Source of the DNA: Roseomonas sp. GC11
GTDB lineage: Bacteria; Pseudomonadota; Alphaproteobacteria; Acetobacterales; Acetobacteraceae
DNA: 64,000 nucleotides
Direction: 5' to 3'
NCBI RefSeq assembly: GCF_024437745.1
Contig: NZ_JANFNY010000015.1
Span: 1 to 64,000, forward strand
The notes below the pieces were generated by a model. That model saw nothing but the letters and a program-made list of their open reading frames with translations, ran no database searches and was not told the origin of the DNA. This document shows, piece after piece, positions 33,296 to 41,507 of the stretch; the stretch's first letter is position 1; every line of letters begins with the position of its first letter. The translations under genes and the position numbers were made by a program.

Positions 33296-34762
33296 TCAGC
33301 CCCGCATCCGCGCCACGGTGGCGGTGGTGGAATTGCCGGGCAGGAGTTCCGCCAGCTTCACCACCCCGCCCCATTCCTGCACGAGATCGGCGCCCACCAC
33401 CGTGTCCACGGTATAGTCGGCGCCCTTCACCAGCACGTCGGGGCGCAGCAGGTGGATCAGCTCCACCGGCGTGTCCTCCTCGAAGATCGTCACCAGGTCG
33501 ACGGTGGCGAGGGAGGCCAGCACGGCGGCGCGCGCCGCCTCGGGCTGGATGGGCCGCGCCGGGCCCTTCAGCCGCTTGACGCTGGAATCGGCGTTCAGCC
33601 CGACCACCAGCCGGTCGCACCAGCTGCGCGCCTGCTCCAGCAGGTGGACATGGCCGGGGTGCAGCAGGTCGAAGCAGCCATTGGTGAAGCCCACGCGCCA
33701 GCCGCGCTGGCGCCAGCGCTCCACCTGCTCCGCCGCGGCGGCGCGGCGCAGCACCTTGCGCAGCGCGCCGCGCTCGGCGGTCAGGGCTTCCAGCAGGTCG
33801 GCCTCCCGCGCCACGGCGGTGCCGACCTTGCCCACCACGATGCCGCCGGCGATGTTGGCCAGCCGCGCCGCCACCGGCAGGGCCAGCCCCGCCGCCATGC
33901 CGGCCGCCAGCACCGCCACCACCGTGTCCCCGGCGCCGGAGACGTCATGCACCTCCGGCGCCTCGGCCGGGAAGTGGTGGAGGGCATCGCCCTCCAGCAG
34001 GGTCATGCCATCCTCGCTGCGCGTCACCAGCACGGCGCCGAAGCCGTGGCGGTCGCGCAGCTGGCGGGCGGCGGTGACGATCTGCTCCTCCGTCTCCACC
34101 GGCAGGCCGCTGGCCAGGGCCAGCTCCGCCCGGTTGGGGGTGATGACGTCGGCCCCGGCATAGCGGGAGAAATCCTCGCCCTTCGGGTCCACCACCACGC
34201 GGCGCCCGGCGGCGCGGGCGGCGGCGATCAGGCGCTGCGGCACGTCGCCGGCCAGCACGCCCTTGCGGTAGTCGGAGAGCACCATCACCGAGGTGGCCGC
34301 CACCGTGTCGGTGGCGATGCGCACCAGGCGGTCGGCGATGCGGGCATGGATGGGGCGGGCGATCTCGTGGTCCGCCCGCATCATCTGCTGGCCGGCGGCG
34401 ATGAAGCGCGTCTTGGTCGTGGTGGCGCGGGCGCCCTGCACCAGCAGCCAGGGCTCGACCCCCGGCTGGCCGCCGACCAGCCCCGTCAGGTCGCTGCCCG
34501 CCTGGTCATCCCCCACCACGGAGAGGAAGGCCACGGCGCCGCCCAGGGCGGTGATGTTGCGCACGACATTGCCGGCGCCGCCGGGCATCGCCACCTCCCG
34601 CTCCACCGCCAGGACGGGGACGGGGGCCTCGGGGCTGATGCGCGAGACGGTGCCATAGACATAGCGGTCCAGCATGGCATCGCCCACCACCAGCACGGAG
34701 GCGCGCCGCAGCTGGCGCACGGCCTCCACAAGGTCCGGCGTCTCGGTCACCATCTCGGCCAT
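33296..34762 (-). CDS. hldE: Bifunctional heptose kinase/adenylyltransferase HldE
   Basis: Makes ADP-heptose for lipopolysaccharide core. The PfkB-type kinase domain comes first (VVGDAMLDRYVYG, GGAGNVVRNITALGG, SGAGDTVVAVLAAGMA), then a nucleotidyltransferase domain (GFTNGCFDLLHPGHVHLL and VKGADYTVDTVVG). At 488 aa it matches the family. The frame opens 23 codons earlier at 34831 with a Pro/Ser/Glu-rich lead, but GGAGGAGA stands before the ATG at 34762, so that start is preferred. dgt follows and the phosphatase gene precedes it on the same strand. Confidence 0.94.
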   Translation of the reverse strand: MAEMVTETPDLVEAVRQLRRASVLVVGDAMLDRYVYGTVSRISPEAPVPVLAVEREVAMPGGAGNVVRNITALGGAVAFLSVVGDDQAGSDLTGLVGGQPGVEPWLLVQGARATTTKTRFIAAGQQMMRADHEIARPIHARIADRLVRIATDTVAATSVMVLSDYRKGVLAGDVPQRLIAAARAAGRRVVVDPKGEDFSRYAGADVITPNRAELALASGLPVETEEQIVTAARQLRDRHGFGAVLVTRSEDGMTLLEGDALHHFPAEAPEVHDVSGAGDTVVAVLAAGMAAGLALPVAARLANIAGGIVVGKVGTAVAREADLLEALTAERGALRKVLRRAAAAEQVERWRQRGWRVGFTNGCFDLLHPGHVHLLEQARSWCDRLVVGLNADSSVKRLKGPARPIQPEAARAAVLASLATVDLVTIFEEDTPVELIHLLRPDVLVKGADYTVDTVVGADLVQEWGGVVKLAELLPGNSTTATVARMRG

Positions 34763-34879
34763 GGGCGGGGTCTCCTCCGGCGCGTCGGCGCTGGGGGCGG
34801 GGGTGCTGGAAGGGGGCTCTTGGCCTTGCATCGTGTCGCTGCCTAGCGCAGTGGCGCGGCCACGCGCAAGGCGCCGCCG

Positions 34880-35587
34880 TTAAGCCGCGAGAAAGCGCAG
34901 TCGGTCCGCCTCCAGCACGAGGCAGGTGAGCGGCCCGCCGGCCACCGCGCCGGTGTCGATGCCGATGCGGTTGGGCCGCAGTTCCGGCGCCCGGCAGGGG
35001 GTATGCCCATGCACCACAACCCGCGGAAAAGGCCGGGGCCAGGAGAGGAAGGGTTCCCGGATCCACAGCACCTCCTGCGCCCCCTGCGCCGCCAGGGGCC
35101 TGCGCGGGTCGATGCCAGCATGAACAAAAAGATAATCTCCCATCTCCCAGGAGAGGGGCAGCCCGCGCAGCAGGGCCAGATGGGCGGGGGGTGGCGCGAA
35201 TCCGGCGTCCTGCGCGCCATAGCTGGCCAGGGTGGCGTCGCCGCCATTCCACAGCCAGTGCTCCTCGGCGCTGGAGCCGGGGCCGGCGGTCAGGGCGGCC
35301 AGCATCATCGCCTCGTGGTTGCCGCGCAGGGGGATGGCCTCTGCCCCCGGCACCGGGCCGGGGCCGAGCAGCAGGTCCAGCACGGCCGCGCTGTCCGGCC
35401 CGCGGTCCACATAGTCGCCCAGATGGACCACGGCGCAGCGCGGCGCGGGGCGGGCCTGCCAGTCCCGCGCGATCCGCGCATGCAGCGCGGCGAGGCGCCC
35501 GGCGCAGCCATGCACATCGCCGATGGCATAGACCCGGAGGCCCTCCGGCAACCGGCCGGGTGCCGGCTTTTCTCCCTGCGTGACCAT
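34880..35587 (-). CDS. Calcineurin-like Ser/Thr protein phosphatase
   Basis: Metallophosphoesterase of 235 aa. All PPP-family motifs are visible: GDVHG, GDYVDRG, RGNHE, a His in LFVHAGID and VHGHTP. It resembles bacteriophage-type and bacterial bis(5'-nucleosyl)tetraphosphatase/PrpA proteins, so it may act on phosphoproteins or on diadenosine tetraphosphate. The ATG at 35587 (MVTQGEK) is chosen because the fold starts 20 residues later. A small membrane-protein gene is divergent 158 bp away. The gap between holds no clear site. Confidence 0.88.
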   Translation of the reverse strand: MVTQGEKPAPGRLPEGLRVYAIGDVHGCAGRLAALHARIARDWQARPAPRCAVVHLGDYVDRGPDSAAVLDLLLGPGPVPGAEAIPLRGNHEAMMLAALTAGPGSSAEEHWLWNGGDATLASYGAQDAGFAPPPAHLALLRGLPLSWEMGDYLFVHAGIDPRRPLAAQGAQEVLWIREPFLSWPRPFPRVVVHGHTPCRAPELRPNRIGIDTGAVAGGPLTCLVLEADRLRFLAA

Positions 35588-35745
35588 GCTCCGTGCTCCC
35601 CCGGGGCGGCATCGCCAGGATGCTGCGCGGCTTCGCCCGGGGAAGGCAACGCGGCAGGCGGGGTGGCGTTGGCGCGGGGGCGCATCTCGGCTCTCGCCAT
35701 CCGCCCCACACGGGCGCATGCTCCGGGCCGGGAGGAACAACAAGG

Positions 35746-36000
35746 ATGATCTATGCCCTGACCTTTGCGGTGGCGCCGCTGCTCCTGCCGCCGCTGATCC
35801 TGCGGGCCCTGCGCGGGCGCGATCCGCTGGCGCGCACTGTCGGGCTCGTGGTGGCCCTGGCCTTTGCCGCCTGCCTGGCCGCCATCGCGGCGACGCTGCT
35901 GCTCGACCTCGACACCGTGCCCCTGCCCATCCTGCTGGCCGGGCTGCTGCCCTGCCTCGCGGGGGGGGCTGTTGTGCTGTCGATGCGGCAGACAGAGTAG
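35746..36000 (+). CDS. Small multi-span membrane protein
   Basis: Protein of 84 aa, family not recognised. Three hydrophobic stretches follow each other: IYALTFAVAPLLLPPLIL, GLVVALAFAACLAAIAATLLL, and PLPILLAGLLPCLAGGAVVL. A short basic segment lies between the first two, and the tail ends in MRQTE. It should be an integral inner-membrane protein. The ATG at 35746 follows GGGAGGAACAACAAGG. A type A repeat follows the stop, so it seems to be a single-gene unit. Confidence 0.65.
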   Translation: MIYALTFAVAPLLLPPLILRALRGRDPLARTVGLVVALAFAACLAAIAATLLLDLDTVPLPILLAGLLPCLAGGAVVLSMRQTE

Positions 36001-36010
36001 TTTGAAGAAT

Positions 36011-36129
36011 CTTCTTTTTCTGAAGAAAAAGAAGCAAAAAGACTTTCTTTCAGTTTGGCGTCCCGCCTCAGGCCAGCAGCGGGACGCCAACTGAGAAAAG
36101 TTTTTTGGTTCTTTTTTCTAAAAAAGAAC
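36011..36129. repeat. Dispersed repeat family A, copy 6
   Basis: Complete element: CTTCTTTTTC-TGAA-GAAAAAGAAG (36011-36034), central GCGTCCCGCCTC...GCGGGACGCC (36059-36088), distal GTTCTTTTTTCTA...AAAAGAAC. It lies between convergent genes. Confidence 0.85.
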
Positions 36130-36133
36130 GCCT

Positions 36134-38011
36134 TTAATTTTTCACTTTCCGCCCGGCATAGCGGGCCTGCGCCGCCATGCGCACCCCGGCATTGGGCGCG
36201 CCGAACTGGCGGTAGCCGCCCTGGCGCTCGACGATCTCGAAGAAGAAGCGGTCAGCGAAGCTGGCGGTATAGGCGTGGGTGAAGACGCCGCCTTCCGCGT
36301 CCTGGTCGTGCAGCAGGTGCAGGCCGCGCAGCTCGTCGAGGCGGGCGGGCTCCAGGCCGAAGCGGGCTTCCAGGTCGTCGTAATAGTTTTCCGGGATGGG
36401 CAGCAGCGGCGCCCCGCGCGCCCGCATGGCGCGCGCCGTGGCCGCCGCGTCGGCGGTCAGGAAGGCGATGTGGTGCACCCCGGCCCCGGCCACGGCGGAG
36501 ACGAAGCGGCCCGTGGCCGTCTCCCGCGCCTCGGAGACATTGAGCGGCAGGCGCAGGGCGCGGTCCGGCGTCACCATGGCGCGGCTGCGCACCAGGCCGC
36601 GCGGGTCCGGCAGTTCCCACAGCCCTTCCGGCTCCATGCCGAAGAGGGCGCGGTAGAACAGGATGAAGCTGTCCATCTGCCCCGGCGCCAGGGCCTGGGC
36701 CACATGGTCCACCGCCAGCAGGCCGGATTCGCCCTCGACGCCGGGGATGAGGTGGAAGTCATCCTCCCAGAAGCTGCGCTCGCCGGGGCGGTTCTCGACG
36801 AGGCAGATCAGCGAGCCATCGGGCGCGCGCAGCTGCGGCATCGGGCGCTCCCCGGCGCCGCGCGGCTCCTGCCAGGTGGAGCAGAGCAGGGCATGGGCGC
36901 GGGCCAGCGCGGCCTCCGCCTTCTCCACCGAGAGCGCCATGGCGCAGACGGAGGGGCCATGCATCTCGAAATGCCCGGCGGCGGCGCTGTCCGGCTCGGC
37001 ATTCAGCACGAGGCTGACGCCGCCCTGGCGATACAGCTCCACGGCCTTGGAGCGGTGCCGGCCGGCCAGCCGGAAGCCCAGCGTGCCGAGGAAGCCGGCC
37101 AGTTCCTGCCGCACCGGCTCGTTGACGGCGAATTCCAGGAACTCCACCCCGTGGCAGCGCGGTGCGGGGGGGAGGGCGGCGGCGGGGACACCGGGGCGCG
37201 CCTCGGATTCGGCCAGGATGAGGGAGCGCAGCCCGTCCCGCGCCGTCTGCCGCACCGGGGCGGCGCGGAACTCGTCGTTGAAGATTTCCAGCGAGAGCGG
37301 GCCGGCATAGCCGGCATCGAGCACCGCCTTCAGGAAGGGCGTGACCGGCAATTGCCCCTGGCCGGGGAAGTTGCGGTAGTGGCGGCTCCACTGCAGCACG
37401 TCCATGTCGAAGAGCGGGGCATCGGCGAGCTGGACGAAAAAGATTTTCTCGCCCGGCAGCTGCGCGATGCCGGAGGGGTCGTCCTTCAGCGAGAGGGTGT
37501 GGAAGGAATCGACGATCAGGCCAAGGGCCGGGTGGTCGGCGCGCCGCACGATGTCCCAGGCCTGGCGCCAGAGGCGGGTATGCCGGCCCCAGGCCAGCGC
37601 CTCATAGCCGACGCGCAGCCCGCGCCGCGCGGCGCGCTCGGCCATCTCGCGCAGGTCGGCGGCGGCGCGCTCCGGGTCGTCCAGGCAGGCGGGCTGCACA
37701 TTGCTGCACACCAGCACGAGATCCGTGCCGAGGGCCTGCATCACGTCGAATTTGCGCTCCGCGCGGTCGAGGTTGCGGGCGCGCTGCGGCTCCGGCATCG
37801 CCTCGAAATCGCGGAAGGGCTGGAAGATGGTGATGGCGAGGCCGAGATCCTCCGCCATCCGCCGCACCTCGGCCGGGGAACCGTTGAAGGTCAGCAGGTC
37901 GTTCTCGAAAATCTCGATGCCGTCGAAGCCGACCGCCGCCGCCGCCTCCAGCTTGTCCGGCAGGTCGCCGCTCATGCAGACGGTGGCGATGGAACGGGGA
38001 TGGCGCGGCAT
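36134..38011 (-). CDS. quiC: 3-dehydroshikimate dehydratase, two-domain QuiC type
   Basis: Converts 3-dehydroshikimate to protocatechuate. Protein of 625 aa. The N-terminal half is an AP-endonuclease-2/sugar isomerase TIM barrel (SIATVCMSGDLPDKLEAAAA, DGIEIFENDLL, VDSFHTLSL, FVQLADAPL, LSLEIFNDEF). The C-terminal half is a vicinal-oxygen-chelate domain like 4-hydroxyphenylpyruvate dioxygenase (LAVDHVAQAL, GVHHIAFLTADA, FFFEIVERQGGY). This fusion matches the QuiC class of Pseudomonas-type enzymes. The start MPRHPRS at 38011 is chosen because the barrel begins directly after it. A Bug receptor gene lies upstream on the same strand, and shikimate dehydrogenase is divergent beyond it. Confidence 0.88.
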   Translation of the reverse strand: MPRHPRSIATVCMSGDLPDKLEAAAAVGFDGIEIFENDLLTFNGSPAEVRRMAEDLGLAITIFQPFRDFEAMPEPQRARNLDRAERKFDVMQALGTDLVLVCSNVQPACLDDPERAAADLREMAERAARRGLRVGYEALAWGRHTRLWRQAWDIVRRADHPALGLIVDSFHTLSLKDDPSGIAQLPGEKIFFVQLADAPLFDMDVLQWSRHYRNFPGQGQLPVTPFLKAVLDAGYAGPLSLEIFNDEFRAAPVRQTARDGLRSLILAESEARPGVPAAALPPAPRCHGVEFLEFAVNEPVRQELAGFLGTLGFRLAGRHRSKAVELYRQGGVSLVLNAEPDSAAAGHFEMHGPSVCAMALSVEKAEAALARAHALLCSTWQEPRGAGERPMPQLRAPDGSLICLVENRPGERSFWEDDFHLIPGVEGESGLLAVDHVAQALAPGQMDSFILFYRALFGMEPEGLWELPDPRGLVRSRAMVTPDRALRLPLNVSEARETATGRFVSAVAGAGVHHIAFLTADAAATARAMRARGAPLLPIPENYYDDLEARFGLEPARLDELRGLHLLHDQDAEGGVFTHAYTASFADRFFFEIVERQGGYRQFGAPNAGVRMAAQARYAGRKVKN

Positions 38012-38040
38012 GCGAAGACCTTCCTGAAACCAAGAAAAGT

Positions 38041-38078
38041 CTGGGGGAAGGAATTCCCCCAGACCCCCATCTTTTTTC
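38041..38078. repeat. Repeat family C, copy 2
   Basis: CTGGGGGAA (38041-38049) pairs with TTCCCCCAG (38054-38062), followed by ACCCCCATC and TTTTTT. It is an inverted near-copy of the element at 26066-26104. It sits between the Bug receptor and quiC genes, both on the minus strand. Confidence 0.8.
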
Positions 38079-38124
38079 TCTCCGTCCGCCAGCGGCAAGG
38101 CTGGCGCCCGGTTATTCCCCCCTG

Positions 38125-39114
38125 TTACTCCAGCGTGATGCCGCGGATGCGGATCAGCTCGCCCCACTTGGCGCTCTCGGCTGTCAGATAGGCCGGCCAG
38201 GCCTCCGGGGTGCCGTAGTCCGGGAAAATGGAGTTCTGCTTCAGGCGGTCCAGCACCTCGGGCGCCTTCATGGTGGCGGCGGTGGCGGCGGCGAGGCGCG
38301 CCACCACATCGGCCGGCAGCCCGGCCGGGCCGAGGATGGCGAATTCCGAGGCGCACTCATAGCCCGGCAGGCCGGATTCGGCGATGGTCGGGATCTGCGG
38401 CACCAGCGGGTTGCGCTCCTTGCTGCTGACGCCGATCGCCGTCACCTGCTGCGCCGCGATCAGCGGCAGGGCGGTGACCGCGTCGACGAAGGCCATCTGC
38501 ACCTCGTTGGCGATCAGCGCCTGCACCGCCGGCGCGCCGCCGCGGTAGCTGACATTCTGCACCTCGGTCCCGGTCTGGCGCAGGAACAGCTCGGTGGCGA
38601 GGTGGGCGGAGGAGCCGGCGCCGGAGGAGCCATAGCTCATCTTGCCCGGCTGCTTCTTGGCCAGCGCCACGAAGCCGGCGATGTCCTTCACGCCCAGGCT
38701 GTTGTTGACGCAGAGGAAGATCGGCGTGGTCGCGACCTTGCCGATGCCGGTGAAGCCCTTGTCGTCGTCATAGCCGCGCTGCGGGAAGAGGTGGCGGGCC
38801 ATGGCGAAGGTGGAGTTCACGCCGAGCAGCAGCGTATAGCCATCCGGCCGCGCGCGGGCGACGGAGGCATGGCCGATGGTGCCGCTGGCGCCGGCGCGGT
38901 TTTCCACCACCACCTGCTGGCCCAGCTCCTTCGTCAGCTGCTGCGCCACGACGCGGCCGACGAAATCGGTCGAGCCGCCGGGCGCCCAGGAGACGACCAG
39001 CGTGATGGTGCGGTTGGGATAGGCGCCCTGCGCCAGGGAGGCGGCGGGGCGCAGCGCGCTGCCCGCGGCCAGCAGGCCAAGGCCGGTCGAGAAGCCGCGA
39101 CGGGTGATGGTCAT
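38125..39114 (-). CDS. Bug-type tripartite tricarboxylate receptor
   Basis: Periplasmic substrate-binding protein of 329 aa. A Tat-like signal peptide (TITRRGFSTGLGLLAAGSALRPAASLAQ) leads into YPNRTITLVVSWAPGGSTDFVGR, the hallmark of Bug/TctC proteins. RAGASGTIGHASVARARPDGYTLL and VSYRGGAPAVQALI follow. It probably binds a carboxylate such as quinate, shikimate or protocatechuate, judging by its neighbours. No membrane components are in the window, as is common for orphan Bug proteins. The ATG at 39114 follows GGAGGAAA in place of the longer open frame. A palindromic site lies 63 bp upstream. Confidence 0.9.
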   Translation of the reverse strand: MTITRRGFSTGLGLLAAGSALRPAASLAQGAYPNRTITLVVSWAPGGSTDFVGRVVAQQLTKELGQQVVVENRAGASGTIGHASVARARPDGYTLLLGVNSTFAMARHLFPQRGYDDDKGFTGIGKVATTPIFLCVNNSLGVKDIAGFVALAKKQPGKMSYGSSGAGSSAHLATELFLRQTGTEVQNVSYRGGAPAVQALIANEVQMAFVDAVTALPLIAAQQVTAIGVSSKERNPLVPQIPTIAESGLPGYECASEFAILGPAGLPADVVARLAAATAATMKAPEVLDRLKQNSIFPDYGTPEAWPAYLTAESAKWGELIRIRGITLE

Positions 39115-39177
39115 GGTTTCCTCCTGCGGCCCCCTCGGGGGCCGGCGCATTTCTGGACGAAAGTTTTGCTTGGGTGT

Positions 39178-39195
39178 GTACGTACCAGATAGTAC
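39178..39195. promoter_or_regulatory. Candidate TetR operator, Bug receptor/shikimate dehydrogenase gap
   Basis: GTACGTACCAGATAGTAC lies between the divergent Bug receptor and shikimate dehydrogenase genes. It matches 15 of 18 positions of the site upstream of the TetR gene (42195-42212, other strand: GTACGAACCGGATAGTCC). Such sharing suggests the TetR protein controls both directions. Confidence 0.65.
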
Positions 39196-39262
39196 ATTAG
39201 CACATCAAGATGAAAACAAGGCCGCCAGGCCGCCTTCTTCTCTCCGCCCGCCGAGGATCGCC

Positions 39263-40153
39263 ATGAACGCCCCTGCCTTTGCCCCTGACGAGACCGCCGC
39301 CCTGCCGCCCGCCTTCCTGGTGGGGCTGGTGGGCAGCGGGATCCAGGCGTCCCGCTCCCCGGCGCTGCATGAGCGGGAGGGGGCGGCGCAGGGGCTGCGT
39401 TATATTTACCGCCTGTTTGATTTCGATGTCCTGAAGGCTGGCCTCGATTCCCTGCCGCGCATCCTCGACATGGCGCAGGCGCTGGGCTTTGCCGGCCTCA
39501 ATATCACGCATCCGGCCAAGCAGGCGGTGCTGCCGCTGCTGGACGAGGTCTCGCCCGATGCCCGCGCGCTGGGTGCGGTCAACACGGTGGTGCTGCGGGA
39601 TGGCCGCCGCATCGGCCACAACACCGACCATTCGGGCTTTGCCGAAGGCTTCCGCCGGGGCCTGCCCGATGCCGTGATGGGTGAGGTGGTGCAGCTGGGC
39701 GCCGGCGGCGCCGGGGCGGCGGTGGCGCATGCCGCGCTCTCGCTGGGCGCGCAGCGGCTGACGCTGCTGGACATGGACCCGGCCAAGGCGGCGGGGCTGG
39801 CCGAGTCGCTGAACGCGCATTTCGGCCCTGGCCGCGCCCGCGCCGCCACCGACATCACGGCCGCGATGCGCGGCGCCGATGGCCTGATCCACGCCACCCC
39901 GACGGGCATGGCGAAATATCCGGGCCTGCCGCTGCCCGAGGACCTGCTCCACCCCCGCCTCTGGGTGGCCGAGGTGGTCTATGTCCCGCTGGAGACGCAG
40001 CTGGTGCGCACCGCGCGCGCGCGCGGCTGCCGGGTGGTGGATGGCGGCGGCATGGCGGTGTTCCAGGCCGTGGGCGCCTTCCGCCTCTTCACCGGGCTGG
40101 AGCCGGATGCCGAGCGGATGCTGCGCCACTTCACCCGCATGATGGCCGGCTGA
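39263..40153 (+). CDS. Shikimate/quinate dehydrogenase family protein
   Basis: NAD(P)-dependent oxidoreductase of the AroE/YdiB family, 296 aa. The substrate site is visible in GSGIQASRSPALHERE and LNITHPAKQAVLPLLDEV (catalytic Lys), NTD in GHNTDHSGF. The nucleotide fold is QLGAGGAGAAVAHAAL, and the end has GGGMAVFQAVGAF. The Ser-x-Ser of biosynthetic AroE is replaced by QASRSP, and the insertions fit the catabolic branch. With quiC nearby it most likely oxidises shikimate or quinate for growth. The ATG at 39263 is used; the longer upstream frame overlaps the Bug gene. It is divergent from the Bug receptor with the shared palindrome between. Confidence 0.88.
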   Translation: MNAPAFAPDETAALPPAFLVGLVGSGIQASRSPALHEREGAAQGLRYIYRLFDFDVLKAGLDSLPRILDMAQALGFAGLNITHPAKQAVLPLLDEVSPDARALGAVNTVVLRDGRRIGHNTDHSGFAEGFRRGLPDAVMGEVVQLGAGGAGAAVAHAALSLGAQRLTLLDMDPAKAAGLAESLNAHFGPGRARAATDITAAMRGADGLIHATPTGMAKYPGLPLPEDLLHPRLWVAEVVYVPLETQLVRTARARGCRVVDGGGMAVFQAVGAFRLFTGLEPDAERMLRHFTRMMAG

Positions 40154-40188
40154 CCGCCCGGCGCGGCCTGCCGGACAGAAGGTTTTTG

Positions 40189-40208
40189 GTTCTTTTTCCA
40201 AAAAGAAC
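40189..40208. repeat. Dispersed repeat family A, copy 7 (arm only)
   Basis: GTTCTTTTTCCAAAAAGAAC, the distal T/A hairpin alone, without the central palindrome. It stands 35 bp after the shikimate dehydrogenase stop. Confidence 0.75.
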
Positions 40209-40219
40209 CGCTTGCTGCC

Positions 40220-40246
40220 GGCGTGCGGGAATTTTTCCCGCACGCC
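40220..40246 (+). terminator. Perfect 12-bp hairpin
   Basis: GGCGTGCGGGAA (40220-40231) pairs with TTCCCGCACGCC (40235-40246) around TTT. It is an unusually long perfect stem without a strong T-run after it. The following 150 bp to the next gene hold no other feature I can name. Confidence 0.6.
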
Positions 40247-40404
40247 AACCATTTCTAACGTGCGCGCGCTGCGAAAAACACCTATAAGCGCCCTGGGGCC
40301 CGCGAAAACTCCGGGACAGCCCAGACAAGCCGGGCGCCCCATTCTCCGTTCCACCTTGCACAAGGCATCGCGGAACCCTCCAAAAAGACTTTTGAGAGGT
40401 TCCA

Positions 40405-41463
40405 GTGCAGAGCATTTCTGCCATCAACGGGCGCCTGAGCCTGTTGGATTTCCTCGCGCTGCGTCAGGCCTACCAACAGAGCTCCGGCACCGACGCCACC
40501 AGCGGCAGCACCGCCTCCGCCACCGATGCGGCCAGCACGGCGACGGCGGCGTCCTCCACCGCGGCGCAGTCCAGCCAGGCCGTGTCCGGCCTGCAGGACA
40601 TCTTCGCCAGCTTCTCCAGCGACCTGCAGGCGCTGCTGGTCTCCTTCCAGTCGGTGGACCAGACGGGGAGCGGCGAGGCCGCCTCCGCCTCCGGCCTGCA
40701 GGGGCCGCCGCCCGGCCCGCCGCCGGGACCGCCCCCGGGTGACGCCGCCTCCGGCGGCAGCGACCCGGTGAGCACCCTGGTGGACAGCCTGAAGAGCCTG
40801 CTCTCCAGCCTGCAATCCGCATCCAGCTCCGGCACCGGCAGCACGGACACGGACACGGATTCGGACGCCACCTCCAGCACCGCCGGGAATGATGGTGACG
40901 CCGATGACAGCAGCGCCAGCATCGCCGCCCAGCTCACGGCGATCCTGGCGGAGCTGGAGAAGACCCAGGACAACCAGCAGAGCGGTGGCCCGGGGAATGG
41001 TGGCGCCATGCAGGGGCCGCCGCCCGGCCCGCCGCCGGGTCCGCCGCCCTCCGGCCAGGCCGGTGACGCCTCCAGCGCCAGCGACCCGCTCAGCAGCGCG
41101 CTGGAAAGCCTGAAGGCCGTGCTGGAGGCGCTGCAATCCGGTACCTCGGACAGCAGCACGGACAGCAGCAGCACGGACAGCAGCGCCAGCAGTGACAGCT
41201 CAGACAGCAGCAGCGCGGTGGCGGCCGCCAGCGTGAGCACCACCACCGAGGACGCCACCGACACCGCCACCGAGAGCACAAGCCTGACCGCCTCCGCCCT
41301 CGCGGCGGGCCTGTCCAGCATCCTCGACGCGCTGGAGAGCGCCCGCTCCGGGCAGGAGCAGCAGGCGAGCGGCGCCTCCACCGCCCAGGCCGATGGCTTC
41401 CGCCTGCGGGACCTCTTCCTGGCAGCGCGGGCCTATGGCGGCACGGCCCAGGTGGCGGCCTGA
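40405..41463 (+). CDS. Low-complexity Ser/Asp/Thr-rich protein with PPPGPPPG modules
   Basis: Protein of 352 aa, no family recognised. The start MQSISAINGRLSLLDFLALRQAY is ordered and amphipathic, and the end has FRLRDLFLAARAYGG. Between them are two similar halves. Each has a helix (DIFASFSSDLQALLVSFQSV or SIAAQLTAILAELEKTQ), a QGPPPGPPPGPPP collagen-like linker, another helix (DPVSTLVDSLKSLLSSLQ or DPLSSALESLKAVLEALQ) and an acidic Ser/Asp/Thr tract. No classical signal peptide is seen, and the Asp/Gly tracts recall proteins secreted by type I systems or filament-associated proteins. The start is GTG 40405 after GAGAGG. Confidence 0.7.
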   Translation: MQSISAINGRLSLLDFLALRQAYQQSSGTDATSGSTASATDAASTATAASSTAAQSSQAVSGLQDIFASFSSDLQALLVSFQSVDQTGSGEAASASGLQGPPPGPPPGPPPGDAASGGSDPVSTLVDSLKSLLSSLQSASSSGTGSTDTDTDSDATSSTAGNDGDADDSSASIAAQLTAILAELEKTQDNQQSGGPGNGGAMQGPPPGPPPGPPPSGQAGDASSASDPLSSALESLKAVLEALQSGTSDSSTDSSSTDSSASSDSSDSSSAVAAASVSTTTEDATDTATESTSLTASALAAGLSSILDALESARSGQEQQASGASTAQADGFRLRDLFLAARAYGGTAQVAA

Positions 41464-41507
41464 GGCGTGGACAAGGGGTCCGGGGCCGGGGGCCGTGCCG
41501 CCCGGTC

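Noticed and set aside
31997-34846. 949-codon + strand frame over dgt and hldE
   Set aside because: It spans two real minus-strand genes and has no domain; it is a GC-driven shadow.
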